Shown here one piece after another: positions 1-10,370 of a stretch of 23,128 bases of DNA. Location: positions 8,647 to 31,774 of the forward strand of contig NW_003120443.1 of NCBI RefSeq assembly GCF_000003605.2. The letters are read 5' to 3'. This stretch comes from Saccoglossus kowalevskii. Lineage: Eukaryota > Hemichordata > Enteropneusta > Harrimaniidae. A model generated the notes under the pieces. The model worked only from the letters and a program-made list of their open reading frames with translations, had not been told where the DNA came from and did no database searches. The position numbers were made by a program, and so were the translations under genes. Within the stretch, counting starts at the first letter, position 1. Each line of letters starts with the position of its first letter.

Positions 1-690
1 TCTGGAATTAATTTAGGAAGCTGTAGTTATTTATTGGACAGTTCGAGTCAGGTAATTTTCATTGTAATCAAAATAACAGGTATGACGTGAGTTTTGTAGA
101 CTGTGCTGCTCACATTGATGTTCTAATTATCAGATTTACTGAATACGATTTTCATTAATTTATGTGTTATTTTTGTAGGCGTTTGTCACATAATAATTTG
201 TAAAATGTTGGGAATAAAAAGCTGAATCTTCATTTCATTCAAGCTGCTAACAAGTCCTAACTATACATGTGTTTTATTTGTGTGACGAACCTACATTAAT
301 GTCCCAAAAGTGTCTGCATCATTTCCGAAATTATACTAGTTTCAAACTTGTAGATAAAGTGTCTGTCTCGGGCACAGTAACCACACATGGTTAAGACCTT
401 TCCCAAACATGAATGACGCTAGTCCCATTCGGTAAGGATATATATAGATGTTTACTTCTGTGACGATGGGGTACAGTTTTTTACGCTCCCGTCTTGATTT
501 CCTGGCAACAACTCATTAGGCGTTATGTCTGTTTCCGTTATACAGCCACGGCTTTGAGAACGCGGATGCACACGAGCAAGCGGTTTTTTAAGCGCGATGA
601 AACGTAGGGAAACAAAACAATTGCAGTCGACTCAGTGACACTAACAATTATTATACTATGATTGGATTGCAAATTGTACAAATGTTTGAT
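1..690. other. Non-coding, nothing recognised
   Basis: AT-rich sequence with no open frame worth noting. A short TA run (about 439-447) and an AATAAA-like GGAATAAAAAG near 210 are the only signals, and neither has a linked gene. Confidence 0.6.
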
Positions 691-700
691 TTATAAGACA

Positions 701-800
701 CCATACTGTTCCTTACTGGGCCGTGAACCATGACGATTTTCTTTTGAGTCAGCGATAGACTGGTTAATTTGATTAACTTGCTGCGTACGTAGAAACCAGT
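701..800. repeat. Dispersed repeat, copy 1 of a diverged pair
   Basis: It aligns to 1241-1335 almost without gaps at first. The shared core CTGGGCCGTGAACCA (716-730 versus 1256-1270) is exact, followed by similar GA/CG-ATTTT-TTT-GTCAG, then TAATTTGAT, then a diverged TTACGT/GTACGT and CCAGT. No poly(A) tail, target-site duplication or tRNA-like box is evident, so I cannot assign it to a SINE or MITE family. Confidence 0.6.
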
Positions 801-1198
801 AAAATAAACGAAACCAAGAAGATAACACATTTTTCTAACAATTACCTACTCAGCTGAGATACTCTAACTGTTAGCAATGTACATTTCAATTAGAGAATTG
901 AAGATATCGTCACGAAATGAAATAAGTCTGAGATAGGTCTCTGAGGTATCTATATGTATAATGTCAAGACAAAACTGGCTTGCAGTTTTCAACAAGAAGT
1001 CGAAAATATCACTTTTTACCAGAAATGATAAAAGAATTTGTTAAAGAATTAAAGATTTCAACACGAAATGAACAAACCAAAAGAGGTCTACTCAAGGTAA
1101 TCAGATTTGTACTTTGCAAGAAAGCTTCGAAAAAAAAGGTGACTCGAACTAAGACAACGGACGACTATGACGGCCGACGTGAACAATCAGTAATATGA

Positions 1199-1233
1199 TT
1201 AGCTCCGATCGACGAAGTCGACAGCGGAGCTAA
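1199..1233. other. Compact hairpin: 9-bp outer stem plus 5-bp inner stem
   Basis: TTAGCTCCG (1199-1207) pairs perfectly with CGGAGCTAA (1225-1233). Inside, TCGAC (1209-1213) pairs with GTCGA (1217-1221) around a GAA loop. Unpaired bases are one A on the left and CAG on the right. The hairpin starts on the base after the TGA of a small open stretch (1196-1198) and is followed by an A-rich run. It could be a transposon terminus or an RNA structure; no known RNA family is recognised. Confidence 0.55.
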
Positions 1234-1240
1234 AAATAAA

Positions 1241-1335
1241 CTATACCGTTTACTTCTGGGCCGTGAACCACGGCAATTTTTCTTTGTGTCAGTGAGCCTT
1301 GCTAATTTGATATTCATGTTCCTTACGTGATCCAG
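1241..1335. repeat. Dispersed repeat, copy 2 of a diverged pair
   Basis: Direct-orientation partner of the copy at 701-800, 540 bases away. The two flank a lysine-rich open stretch (about 1025-1198) and a hairpin (1199-1233). Shorter related pieces (GTGACACTAA and TATACTATGATT) recur at about 638-660, 1332-1345 and 1479-1494, which suggests that a larger decayed element covers roughly 630-1500. Confidence 0.6.
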
Positions 1336-1569
1336 TGACACTAATTACATTACCATACATTCATGGGTATCAAACACAGATGTCACTTTAGATATTCCGT
1401 CATGGCTTTTCATGGCACTTATTACTTTATTACTTTAGACAAAAGATAACGTAGAATACATTTTACTTAGCTACACATTGTTATACTATGATTTAATTAT
1501 AATTCTTGCACAGTGCTTTGTTTTATATCGTCACAGAATCCATATCCATTTTTTTTACATATCTTTAGT

Positions 1570-1699
1570 ATTAGTAAAGTGATCGAGGACTACACCAAAA
1601 GAGGATACATCACTGCCATACCGTTGTTTCTATTTCCAGCGACATCCGTTGCGATGATTTATTTGTATCCGTTCATCCCTCCACGAATATGTGGAGACA
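1570..1699 (+). other. Exon-like segment, weakly similar to glycosyltransferase family 92
   Basis: A T-rich tract ending TATCTTTAG (about 1569) is followed by an open stretch encoding ISKVIEDYTKRGYITAIPLF and then FPATS..., closing at a good donor ACA|GTAAGC (1700). The pattern xVIxxYTxxGYxTxIPxxxxP recalls the segment before the catalytic region of GT92 (formerly DUF23) proteins, which usually reads VLxYYxxxGxVxVIPW. The family's downstream GQ...NDC signature is not in frame here, so this may be a lone exon, a decayed fragment or chance. The homology is from memory of the family pattern and is unverified. Confidence 0.25.
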
Positions 1700-1794
1700 G
1701 TAAGCTGGAACTTATAAATTCAAAATTGGTACAGATAAACTACTATATTATTCCTCATTTTAAGGATGTAATAGAGTTGTTTAGCACATGTTAA

Positions 1795-4415
1795 TCAAAA
1801 TAAACTGTTCATATTTTATAAATCTATAGGTATATTTGATTATTCTATAAAAATGTCGGAGCTTTATTATTATTGGAACATGCTTAAATCAGTGGTAAAA
1901 ATTTACAATCCCCATTGTTGTGGTGACTAAATTTGCATATCTGCATGTATTATGCATATATAATAAATTACACATATTTTGATGCTTACCTATCATCTAC
2001 ATTTGACAGAACTTTTGAACTATTGGTCAATGTAGATTTCATGATCATTTAAACGCAGCAACTCCATCAACTTAATTCTAACATCAAAACAATCAGTCAA
2101 ATGAATACTACTCAGCGAGCACTCACACTTTCCATTTTATTCAGACATTGTAGATATAATATATATGAACATAAATGTCACCGCGATTCTTCGATAAATT
2201 AAACGCATTCAAAGGAATGTAAAAACGAGCAAAATTTTCTGGTGAATAAATATAATTTTAATGGAAAAAAAGTTATCCAAAATTGCAGTGACTTTTATGT
2301 TTCTCATGTTTATTTCACATTTCACAATATTTGAATCTTCAAAAAGGAATTCATGATTAAGAGGGACATGAATTTGCTCTACTTTAGTGCACCTGTCAAA
2401 TGCATTAACCCTGATTTTGGTAACATCTAGTGGCATTTTTTCGCATGTCAGTTTAGCTGCGCTTCTCCATAAGAACATGAATTACATCGTCAATACACAT
2501 GTCACAAATCATGTTATTGAGTGGAATGCGCTTCAGCGGCCATATTTATTTTAAGATTATGGTCACTAAAGGGAAACTTAACCAGTGAAGCATGCAGGTC
2601 AGTTATAGAGCTTGATCAGATATGGTTCAAGTTCAATATTAGATTTAATTGTTCTGTACGTTCTGAGCCTTTTTTCTCGTTATAATTGCCAATTGCCAAT
2701 CAATTTTTTCAAAAAAGCAAGAACAGTTTATTGATGTTCAATTCGATTATGGTTAATTGCGTTGTTGAATTTTGGTATGCATGTTAATAATATCCAACTG
2801 GCGTAGGACACCTACACTTTTCAACAATCAATAACAAGTTGTCAAAACATCTCTGGAGAACTCTGTTCGTTTTTTATCAGCGTAAAGTATACAATTGACA
2901 GGCGAGTTATCCATAACTAGAGGATCACGATTGCTGGAGCTGTAGCTGCTAGACAAGTCGTTTAGGAATAAAGTCGGTCTCAGATTACAGCTCTGTTTAA
3001 CCACTATACATTTGAATTTCTCTTTTCTCGTTCTTTACATGTTTTCAGTAATGTTATACATTTCCTTAGTAATACCAAACACATATTTTACCTAACACTA
3101 TCACTATAAGCAATGTCAAGGATGTTATGCTTTTCCAGAGTTGGCTTTCAGATTATAATTGTTTATCGGTTTGTCTGTCGATGTCAATCACAGATGTGAA
3201 CAGAATTAACTAACATCCATTGACGAACGTTTGCAAAATCTCTAGGATAATGTTATTTTTACAATAAATTGTTTGAAAAGACCATTCTGAACCACTGTAT
3301 ATCTCATTTTCACTACAGTAATTCTAGGATCGTGTGTTGACAGATTTCATTCATACTAGCTACACGGCACTTTTTCCCTATACATCAGTGTTGATGTGGT
3401 CAGCATTTTGTTTTATTATGATCTCAGTCGTGTGTCACAACTCACATGTGTCATACATTTGGGATACATATACACTCACATTAGTTTTGTAATCAAATGC
3501 AAGATGGTCGAATAGCAGTCGTTTTTGTGCTAAAAACTCATAAAAATCAAGCATTTCTATGCAGCTCATTTACATAATGGACCCTTAATATAAGTCATTT
3601 GTTTCACAAATCTGCTATTTTTTGGCCGATCTCGGATCCAGTTCATACATCATATCACACATATTCACATATATTTTTTCAAGAACTAATTTAAAAAGGA
3701 CGACTGGTGTATTTGTACTGTCAAATATGCATGAAATTAAGTATTGTTGTCTTTCTAAAAATGGAATCTTGGTTATGCATAAACATATTTATAAACATAT
3801 CCCAATTATTACATACATTCGTCATTGATGCACGTACTTCGATCGGAAACAAAATGGCGGATATCTTTTTAACGAATGGCTTTATTGCCGTATCTCTGAC
3901 AATGACATGCATTGACTGATTTCTTCACGAATACGTCATTTCACTATTATATTTAAGATGGCAGACTGAACACTAATTTATGGTACAAATAACAGTGAAC
4001 TAATTTCTTTGAAAATATGGTACATACATTAAGCATCAGTGAATTTGAAACTAAACTGTAAAATCATTCCTAAGAACGATTTACGAAAATGTGTCATGTT
4101 GCATTGTACTGTGTCTAGCTTCAGGACAGACCTTAGAAAACCTAGATGTGCAAGACACATGCAACTGTAAGTATTTTATGTAAACTTAGTTATAATCTTC
4201 TACCTAATTCAAGAAGTTATGTCAATACCAAAGTTGCATCCTCTCTTCATGGTTGCCAGGGTGTTGCTACACAGAATGAGCTAACTTTTCGGTTAGAATA
4301 TAATCAGAATAATTACATGTTACCGAAACTAAATGACTCAGTTTATTTTATTGATATGAGTGAAACTAAAAATTGCGATGGTAACAGTTTTTGATTTACT
4401 ATGAAAACAGGGAAG
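1795..4415. other. Non-coding stretch with chance ORFs only
   Basis: Short open stretches (for example minus strand 2209-2478 and overlapping plus/minus frames at 3622-3919) lack any recognisable domain, and they overlap one another, as expected by chance in AT-rich DNA. Two pieces resembling decayed transposon text, AGCGGCCATATTTA near 2534 and AAAATGGCGGATATC near 3851, share a GGCCG/TGGCGG-plus-AT-rich pattern with the repeats near 18650, but are too short to align. Confidence 0.5.
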
Positions 4416-4468
4416 GGAAACAAAAATTGACAATTACTCAAATAGGAAACAAAAGTAAACAATTACCC
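4416..4468. repeat. Two-copy 29-bp tandem duplication
   Basis: GGAAACAAAAATTGACAATT (from 4416) recurs as GGAAACAAAAGTAAACAATT (from 4445), about 20 of 24 aligned bases matching, with a period of 29. It is a small local duplication; no function is suggested. Confidence 0.6.
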
Positions 4469-5058
4469 GTCGAACTGTATCATTGTAACAAGTGTGTTTT
4501 TATCAGGTTTAGAAGATTCAGTCCAGCGAGGCTATAATGCTATTCTTCCAACACTGCTGTTCACCTTTCACCTCGTTTCTGTAAGAGACGGGACCACAAT
4601 AGGCCACTCTAACCGTACCTTATGTTTACCTTTTGTACACCGTTTTATACACCGTACTCGCCCCCTGTGAGCACACAAATAATGCAAGATAAATGAGCAT
4701 GTGTCCTCGGAGAAAATTGTCCCCAAAGTCCCAAAGATAACCATTGTGCTAACCGGCATACATACACCGCCCTGTTCAATGAGGGGTATGATAGCGTGTG
4801 TGAGAAATCCATTTCCAGTTACAACCAACTTGTATGTTACCAACTCTCCTCCAAGATACCATCTATGATTCCATGTTATCATCTGTAAATTCAATTAATT
4901 GATGGTTCCGTCTACAGTGAAGTAAACTAAGGCATGTACGTTATACATTATACATTTATAAACCTAAACACTTTATTATCCCAAACGTCAGTTGTAATTT
5001 GTGTGCTCTTGCGCAGTATTTATAACTATAAAACATGTTGTTGTTGACGTCGGTGTAA
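4469..5058. other. Mostly non-coding; one unexplained minus-strand open stretch
   Basis: The minus strand is open for 108 codons at 4568-4894, in a locally GC-richer patch (includes GGVCMPVSTMVIFGTLGTIF). I recognise no family, see no repeated or conserved motif, and find no start context or splice frame that makes it convincing. It could be a fragment of a mobile element. Confidence 0.35.
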
Positions 5059-5220
5059 AACTGTCGAATTGAACGATTACGTTGGGTGTGTACTTTATTA
5101 TCGTTAGTGGAATTGTGTCATCTGTCAGGTCTGAAATCACTCGATGTTGGCGAATATTGCCTTATTTCAATTGCGCATTATTTGAGAAACGAAACAAGTC
5201 TAGAGACGCTCCAGCTCACT
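5059..5220 (+). pseudogene. Leucine-rich-repeat-like relic
   Basis: An open frame, with no ATG and an in-frame TAA at 5056, reads LLSLVELCHLSGLKSLDV and then GEYCLISIAHYLRNETSLETLQL. The spacing of L-x-x-L-x-L-x-x-x-x-C and xxIAxxLxxNxSLxxLxL is that of ribonuclease-inhibitor-type or NLR-type leucine-rich repeats. The frame loses the pattern after about 5220 and runs into basic residues. No NACHT, Toll/interleukin or other domain is visible nearby. It is best read as a degraded fragment or a single exon; chance is not excluded. Confidence 0.25.
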
Positions 5221-5339
5221 ACGAGATCTCGTCGACGGCCATTTCGTCTAAATCGCCAATTCGTTCCACGTAGGTTCCACACGCAATTCGAAAGCGCGCT
5301 ACACAAAACGATGTGGCATTGCTTGTGCAAGCCGTAATC

Positions 5340-6780
5340 TTTCCTGTTAACAGTCTGGTAAAACATTTTGCACATTTTTTATGTATTTTTCTTACATTCA
5401 TTTCTTCATTTTGTAGCAAGTGGACAAACCTTCAAACTGACTACAGATCTTGTTTAAGATTTCTGATAAAATATGAAAAATAATTATGCAGAGGTATTGT
5501 GAAAGGTAATAAAAGATGACAAAAAAATTACTCTGGCGTCGAACGATTTGATAACATTATGAACGTCATATTCCGTATTTAACCAATAAACGGAACGTAT
5601 CTAATAAACAAGCTGGCCACAAGTCATCCGAATATATCTCTGGATATCATATATAAGACGTATAAACGAGGAATTTTGCAGCTCTGTACATCTGACATAT
5701 AACTTCGATTTGATATCTGAACAAGAACCATCCAAAAGATCGTAAATCTGTGCCAGGAGTCACCTAGATATTCAGAGACAAGCAAAAATATATCCCTAGG
5801 GGATAGAGGAAGGTTAGTTTGAAAGCATCCTTACAATTGAACTAGTAACGTGTTTCGTGACTAAAAGGAATGTACATTTCCATTGCATTTACTGGCTATA
5901 TCAAGACCGCCTTGATCTCACCATTCATTATAGGGTAGTTTCATAAAAGGAATACGTATGAATTGTTAGAGTCATTGCGCACATGCTTTGTGTATGCGCT
6001 CTGAAAGCATGCCGGCTTTGATGGAAGTTTTCATCGCCTGCTTAGTACTGTCTCTATTGCCCCCGAGATAAGATAGTGGGAAACATCTGTACCATACAAT
6101 TCGGTCAATTGCTAAAAAAAATGAATGCTCAAGCTCTAGTTTCATATTTGTTGACAAACTGTGGACATTTTGGTTTGTCTGTGCGCATGAAACGTGAACG
6201 ACTGCAGGTTCACGGGAAGAGGCAATAAACAAATAATTGTTTTTTTCCCTTTACATTCGAACATTTGGCTTCACTGTGTTTGCATTTCGAAGTTCATAGG
6301 GAAAGTATTAAAGTAAGGTTTAAAATAAAAACATATATAAAAAAAACATCTAAGATACAGATCGATAGATAAGCTTTCGTCAGTGCTTCCGAGAATTGCC
6401 AACGCCAGTCACTGCTCTGCTCTATGGTTTTAAATATTTAACTATTCTGTATTTCACTCGTTACTGAGCAACAGGGACCTATTTCCCAATTCAGTCAGCC
6501 TGGTAAAATGCCTGATGACACGGCGTGACGCTTCGGTATTGAAAGCTAGAACACAACGAGCCATTTTAACTTAACCCGCACGTAACAAGTTTTCAAGTAG
6601 TGATGATTGCTGTGCAATGAGCAATTACGCCTCTTGTATAGGGCATACAGTGAAACGGCTACATTACAATTTCCTTCATTTTCTCTTACCGTTATTTTCA
6701 GTTTCTTCTCATTTTGCACACTGATCGTATTTATATATTGGTAATGTAATCACCTTAGCATCACTCACGGAATCCATATA
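5340..6780. other. Non-coding, nothing recognised
   Basis: The only open stretch of note is minus 5972-6232 (86 codons), with no recognisable domain. A pyrimidine-rich TTTCTCTTACCGTTATTTTCAG near 6680-6701 looks like a splice acceptor but leads into more pyrimidine-rich sequence rather than an open exon. Confidence 0.5.
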
Positions 6781-6930
6781 TCATTCTAATAATTATTTGA
6801 GTATGTGCTGCTGGTGGATACGTACTTGTTCACGGGGGGCAATCGTAACTGACTATATGAATCATACTGGCTATGAATACTCGGCTTTATATATATGTGC
6901 GTGGCAGCCTGCGACGTTAGAGGTTCGGCT

Positions 6931-6942
6931 TGCGCATGCGCA
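6931..6942. promoter_or_regulatory. Perfect NRF1 palindrome with a nearby TATA-like run
   Basis: TGCGCATGCGCA is a full 12-bp palindrome matching the NRF1 consensus. About 40 bases upstream is TTTATATATATG (about 6887-6898), and the surrounding 6800-7030 segment is visibly GC-richer than its flanks. It may be the promoter of a transcript I cannot otherwise see. An excellent donor-like CAGGTAAGT occurs downstream at 7447-7455, but no exon between them can be demonstrated. Confidence 0.35.
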
Positions 6943-7029
6943 TCTAGGCACTGTTTACTGGTGTTTATTGCATACTACTTTGAATCGTCTTTTTGGAACT
7001 TTCAGTATGTCGTGGTGAGGTGCGCGTTT

Positions 7030-10000
7030 GCTTAAGTGTCGAAATGTCCTGCCGTGGCCTTATGTTCGAATTGAGTGTTTATATTTTCATAAACTGTAAA
7101 CTGCGACAACTATAGCGCTTTAATAATGGGTTAGATGATAGTTGAACATCACGGCAGTTATGTGTAATAAAGCAAAGTAATATTTGTTTATATCTTTATG
7201 CATTTGTAATAAAAATCCCGCCAATCTGATTAATTCGTGCAAGTAGTTTGACCATTTGACATCATGGGTGACTATCGCACAATAAACCAATATTTCGAAA
7301 TATTGACGATCTCACACAATATTTATGGAATTATTAGTACACATGATAATATAATAAGTGTGATGAATTTTAATATATATATATATGTGGGGGCAGCGAC
7401 CTTGAATGCCACTTATTGAGGTGTCAATGTAATGATTAGTTATGGTCAGGTAAGTGTCAAATATATTTAGCTACGCGTGCAGAAGAATACACGAGCTTCA
7501 GTGAGCGAATGCACGTTTACTTGGAAGAAAAAAAACACTTCAAAATACATTGTCTAACAAAAACAAATACATTCCTGGACTTCAGTTTTAGTACATTTGT
7601 ACAGTGAATAATTTATACTAATTACGGCTTTACTGTGGAAAGAATGACGCTTTGAGATCTACTTTGAAATCAATTTTACCTGTTATAAACCCCCTTATGC
7701 ACTCCCGATTTAAAATTTTCTATGCGGTTTTGGCATTGCCATCATTCAAGCTAATGAAGTAGCGAGGTCATACATAATTAGATTTAGTAATGTTCATCCA
7801 ACCGTGGTATCAGCAGTTCCAATGTCCTCTGATTCCATCTTATCCATCCTTGCAGAAATAATTGTATATACCTTAAACGGGTTTAATCAGCGATACTTGT
7901 TATCGGAGCACCAGTAATTAAAACTGTCTTGGCTTCAATTATATCTATTACATTTCATTAGTAGTCACAAAGTAAAATAAGTTGTGGTAATTTAGATTAT
8001 GTATAAGTATGCTAAGTAGAGTACAGGGTTAGAAAATAATCTAGAAAGGGGGTAATAATTCATACAAGTACGTCTGTTTTAGTCTACTAACTTCAGATTT
8101 TGGAAATGCTGTCTAAAATTATACCATTCTCTTGCTTGTTACGTTTACTTTGCCAGCATACAGAACTTCATCTTTGTGGATTGTTTCATTGAGGATACAA
8201 TGGTATAATTGGTTTCGTCGATTAATGAGTGTGTATTGACAAGATTGGATAACTTATGTACTTGTAGGTGTCTTGTTTATTAATGTTTCTTCAATTTAAC
8301 ATAGTGTCACGATTACCACTAATATGGTACCATTTTTTATGGCAGGTATCAATAAAGGAATTATAAATTCCTGTTTTCCTCTGTAACAAAGCCCGTTTTT
8401 AGTTAAATTATATAATAACATCATAGTCAGTCTGCGTGAACCGACCGAAAGAAGTCAGAAAAGTTCAGTACTTGGTTAAAATGTACATTCGTAGATTCAA
8501 TGCTTAATGCAAAATGAATATACTGTACAATTGATAAATAGTTAAATATATTGAATATGGTTAGACGTACGTAACGGTCGTTTCATCCACGATGAATATC
8601 AACTGTATTTCGGATTTTGCATACCTGCTTATCGTTACTGCTTCTGGAATTACTTCATGTATCTTAGAGAGCTGTACATATACTCGTCATGTTCATACCA
8701 TACTTATAATTTATATTATCGATTGAGTATACGCACAAACATCTGTGCATGTGTTTCATTTGGGGATATTCAAGAGCTTTCAAATTTAATATCCGTTGTT
8801 TGGAAACATGGTAATTAGAACGATTGACAACACTGCACTAAGCATGATATTAAATAATATATTCCTTTCCCAAAACATCTGTCTCATTGTGCTCATATTT
8901 ATGCAATCCAATGAATTCATGTCGAAATGTCATCTTGTTGCTCGATAAAAATTACAAACAAATGCATGTATTAGGTTCGCATACTCTTTTATACAGACAT
9001 CACGTTCTAACCTAACGACCGTTGTTTTAATAATTACAATTATACTATAAGCGAGCTTATTCCTAATTGGGAAGCGCTTCCAATGCTACATGACAAGAAT
9101 GAAAATACTAATTGTTTCGATGGCCATATGGGACGCGTAAAAGATCAATTCAATTTATTTCTAGTAATATATTCATGCTATTATTATCAATACTCAACAA
9201 GGGGTGGTTTTTCGCTGAATGTATGATTTCTGACAAATTTAATGAATACAGGTAATATGGGATAGGGTAATTAGGGTCGTATATATATCAAAATATATAT
9301 TGTATATATATTTCTTCTGAATTATTATGTAAATAAATAACATATAACTATCATTTAATCATTTATGAATTCGTCTCGATACAAAGTTTCAAAGCAGGAG
9401 TGACATGAAATTGAGCGAATGTAATATTGTCTTTCAAAATACTCCTATTCCAGTTACATAGTGCGTCTAACTTAGTGAACGTCTTAGTTGCTTCATTTCC
9501 ATAACTAGGTTACATTTTGAAGACGTCTCCAATGCTAAGTTGTCATCGTTCCTTTGTTGCGGAACGCCATGAAATAATGACGTTACCGACAAATAAGTTG
9601 AGTAATCTAAATACAGTTTGCCAGTCCTCGTTGCGTTCGTCATAGTCATGTTAGAGTCAACATTGGAATTAGAATAATTGACGAATCACGTAAAAAGGTA
9701 CAGTAAACTATCTAGGGCATTGGCTAATGTGTGTTTAATATACAAACACAGCAGACTTATTGAGGAGTATTCATCCGTGACGATGCATAATTTCTACTTG
9801 AGCTACAAGTAAGTACATATCTTCCTGACTACTGAGTATATGTACTATTTAATTCTAAACACATTAAACCTATCTACATTGAACACAGATTGTACATACA
9901 TGGGAATGTAGGTTTGAACGAAATATTGGCATAACTGTGTGTAACCATTTTGTCTGTACAAGTAAGACGATTTGTAAATTAGAATCATGTGTATTTAAGG

Positions 10001-10370
10001 TATAAATTCCGGGGAAAAACTTACCCCCCCCCCCGTGATAGACAGGACAAGTGGATGCTACAAGAAACAAGCATAATATTATTAAGCATACATGTCTGTC
10101 AACTACAAATATACAAGAGACGTTCCATTATCGACTCATTAAAAATATAATAATACTATAGAGTGCAATCTCAGATGATAGCAAAATGAATTAAGCATAA
10201 CTGGATCTACAAAGAGTGATTCCATACCGAAAAATGGGGTGGAAAAGATGCAGCAAACCATTCCAAGTACATAATGTTAATGCTATGAAACAATTTTAAA
10301 GAGTAATTACAATGTCGTTACAAACTGGTCAAGTCAAGAGGCAAGCGAGTACACGCTGTACATAAATGTT
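7030..10370. other. Gene-free AT-rich stretch
   Basis: No open frame above 66 codons and no domain seen. It contains AT microsatellites near 7375 and 9278-9310, and a consensus-perfect splice donor CAGGTAAGT at 7447-7455 with no demonstrable exon. A telomere-like GGGTAATTAGGG occurs near 9265 but is not repeated. Confidence 0.5.
10024..10034. repeat. C11 homopolymer
   Basis: Eleven consecutive C residues within otherwise AT-rich DNA, so G11 on the other strand. It is also a likely spot for length error in the assembly. Confidence 0.85.

Noticed and set aside
4568-4894. 108-codon minus ORF in a GC-richer patch
   Set aside because: No family recognised and no supporting start, splice or poly(A) context; kept only as a note in the feature list.
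7447-7455. Perfect splice donor CAGGTAAGT
   Set aside because: As a feature by itself: one such match is expected by chance on both strands of a window this size, and stops occur in all frames just upstream.
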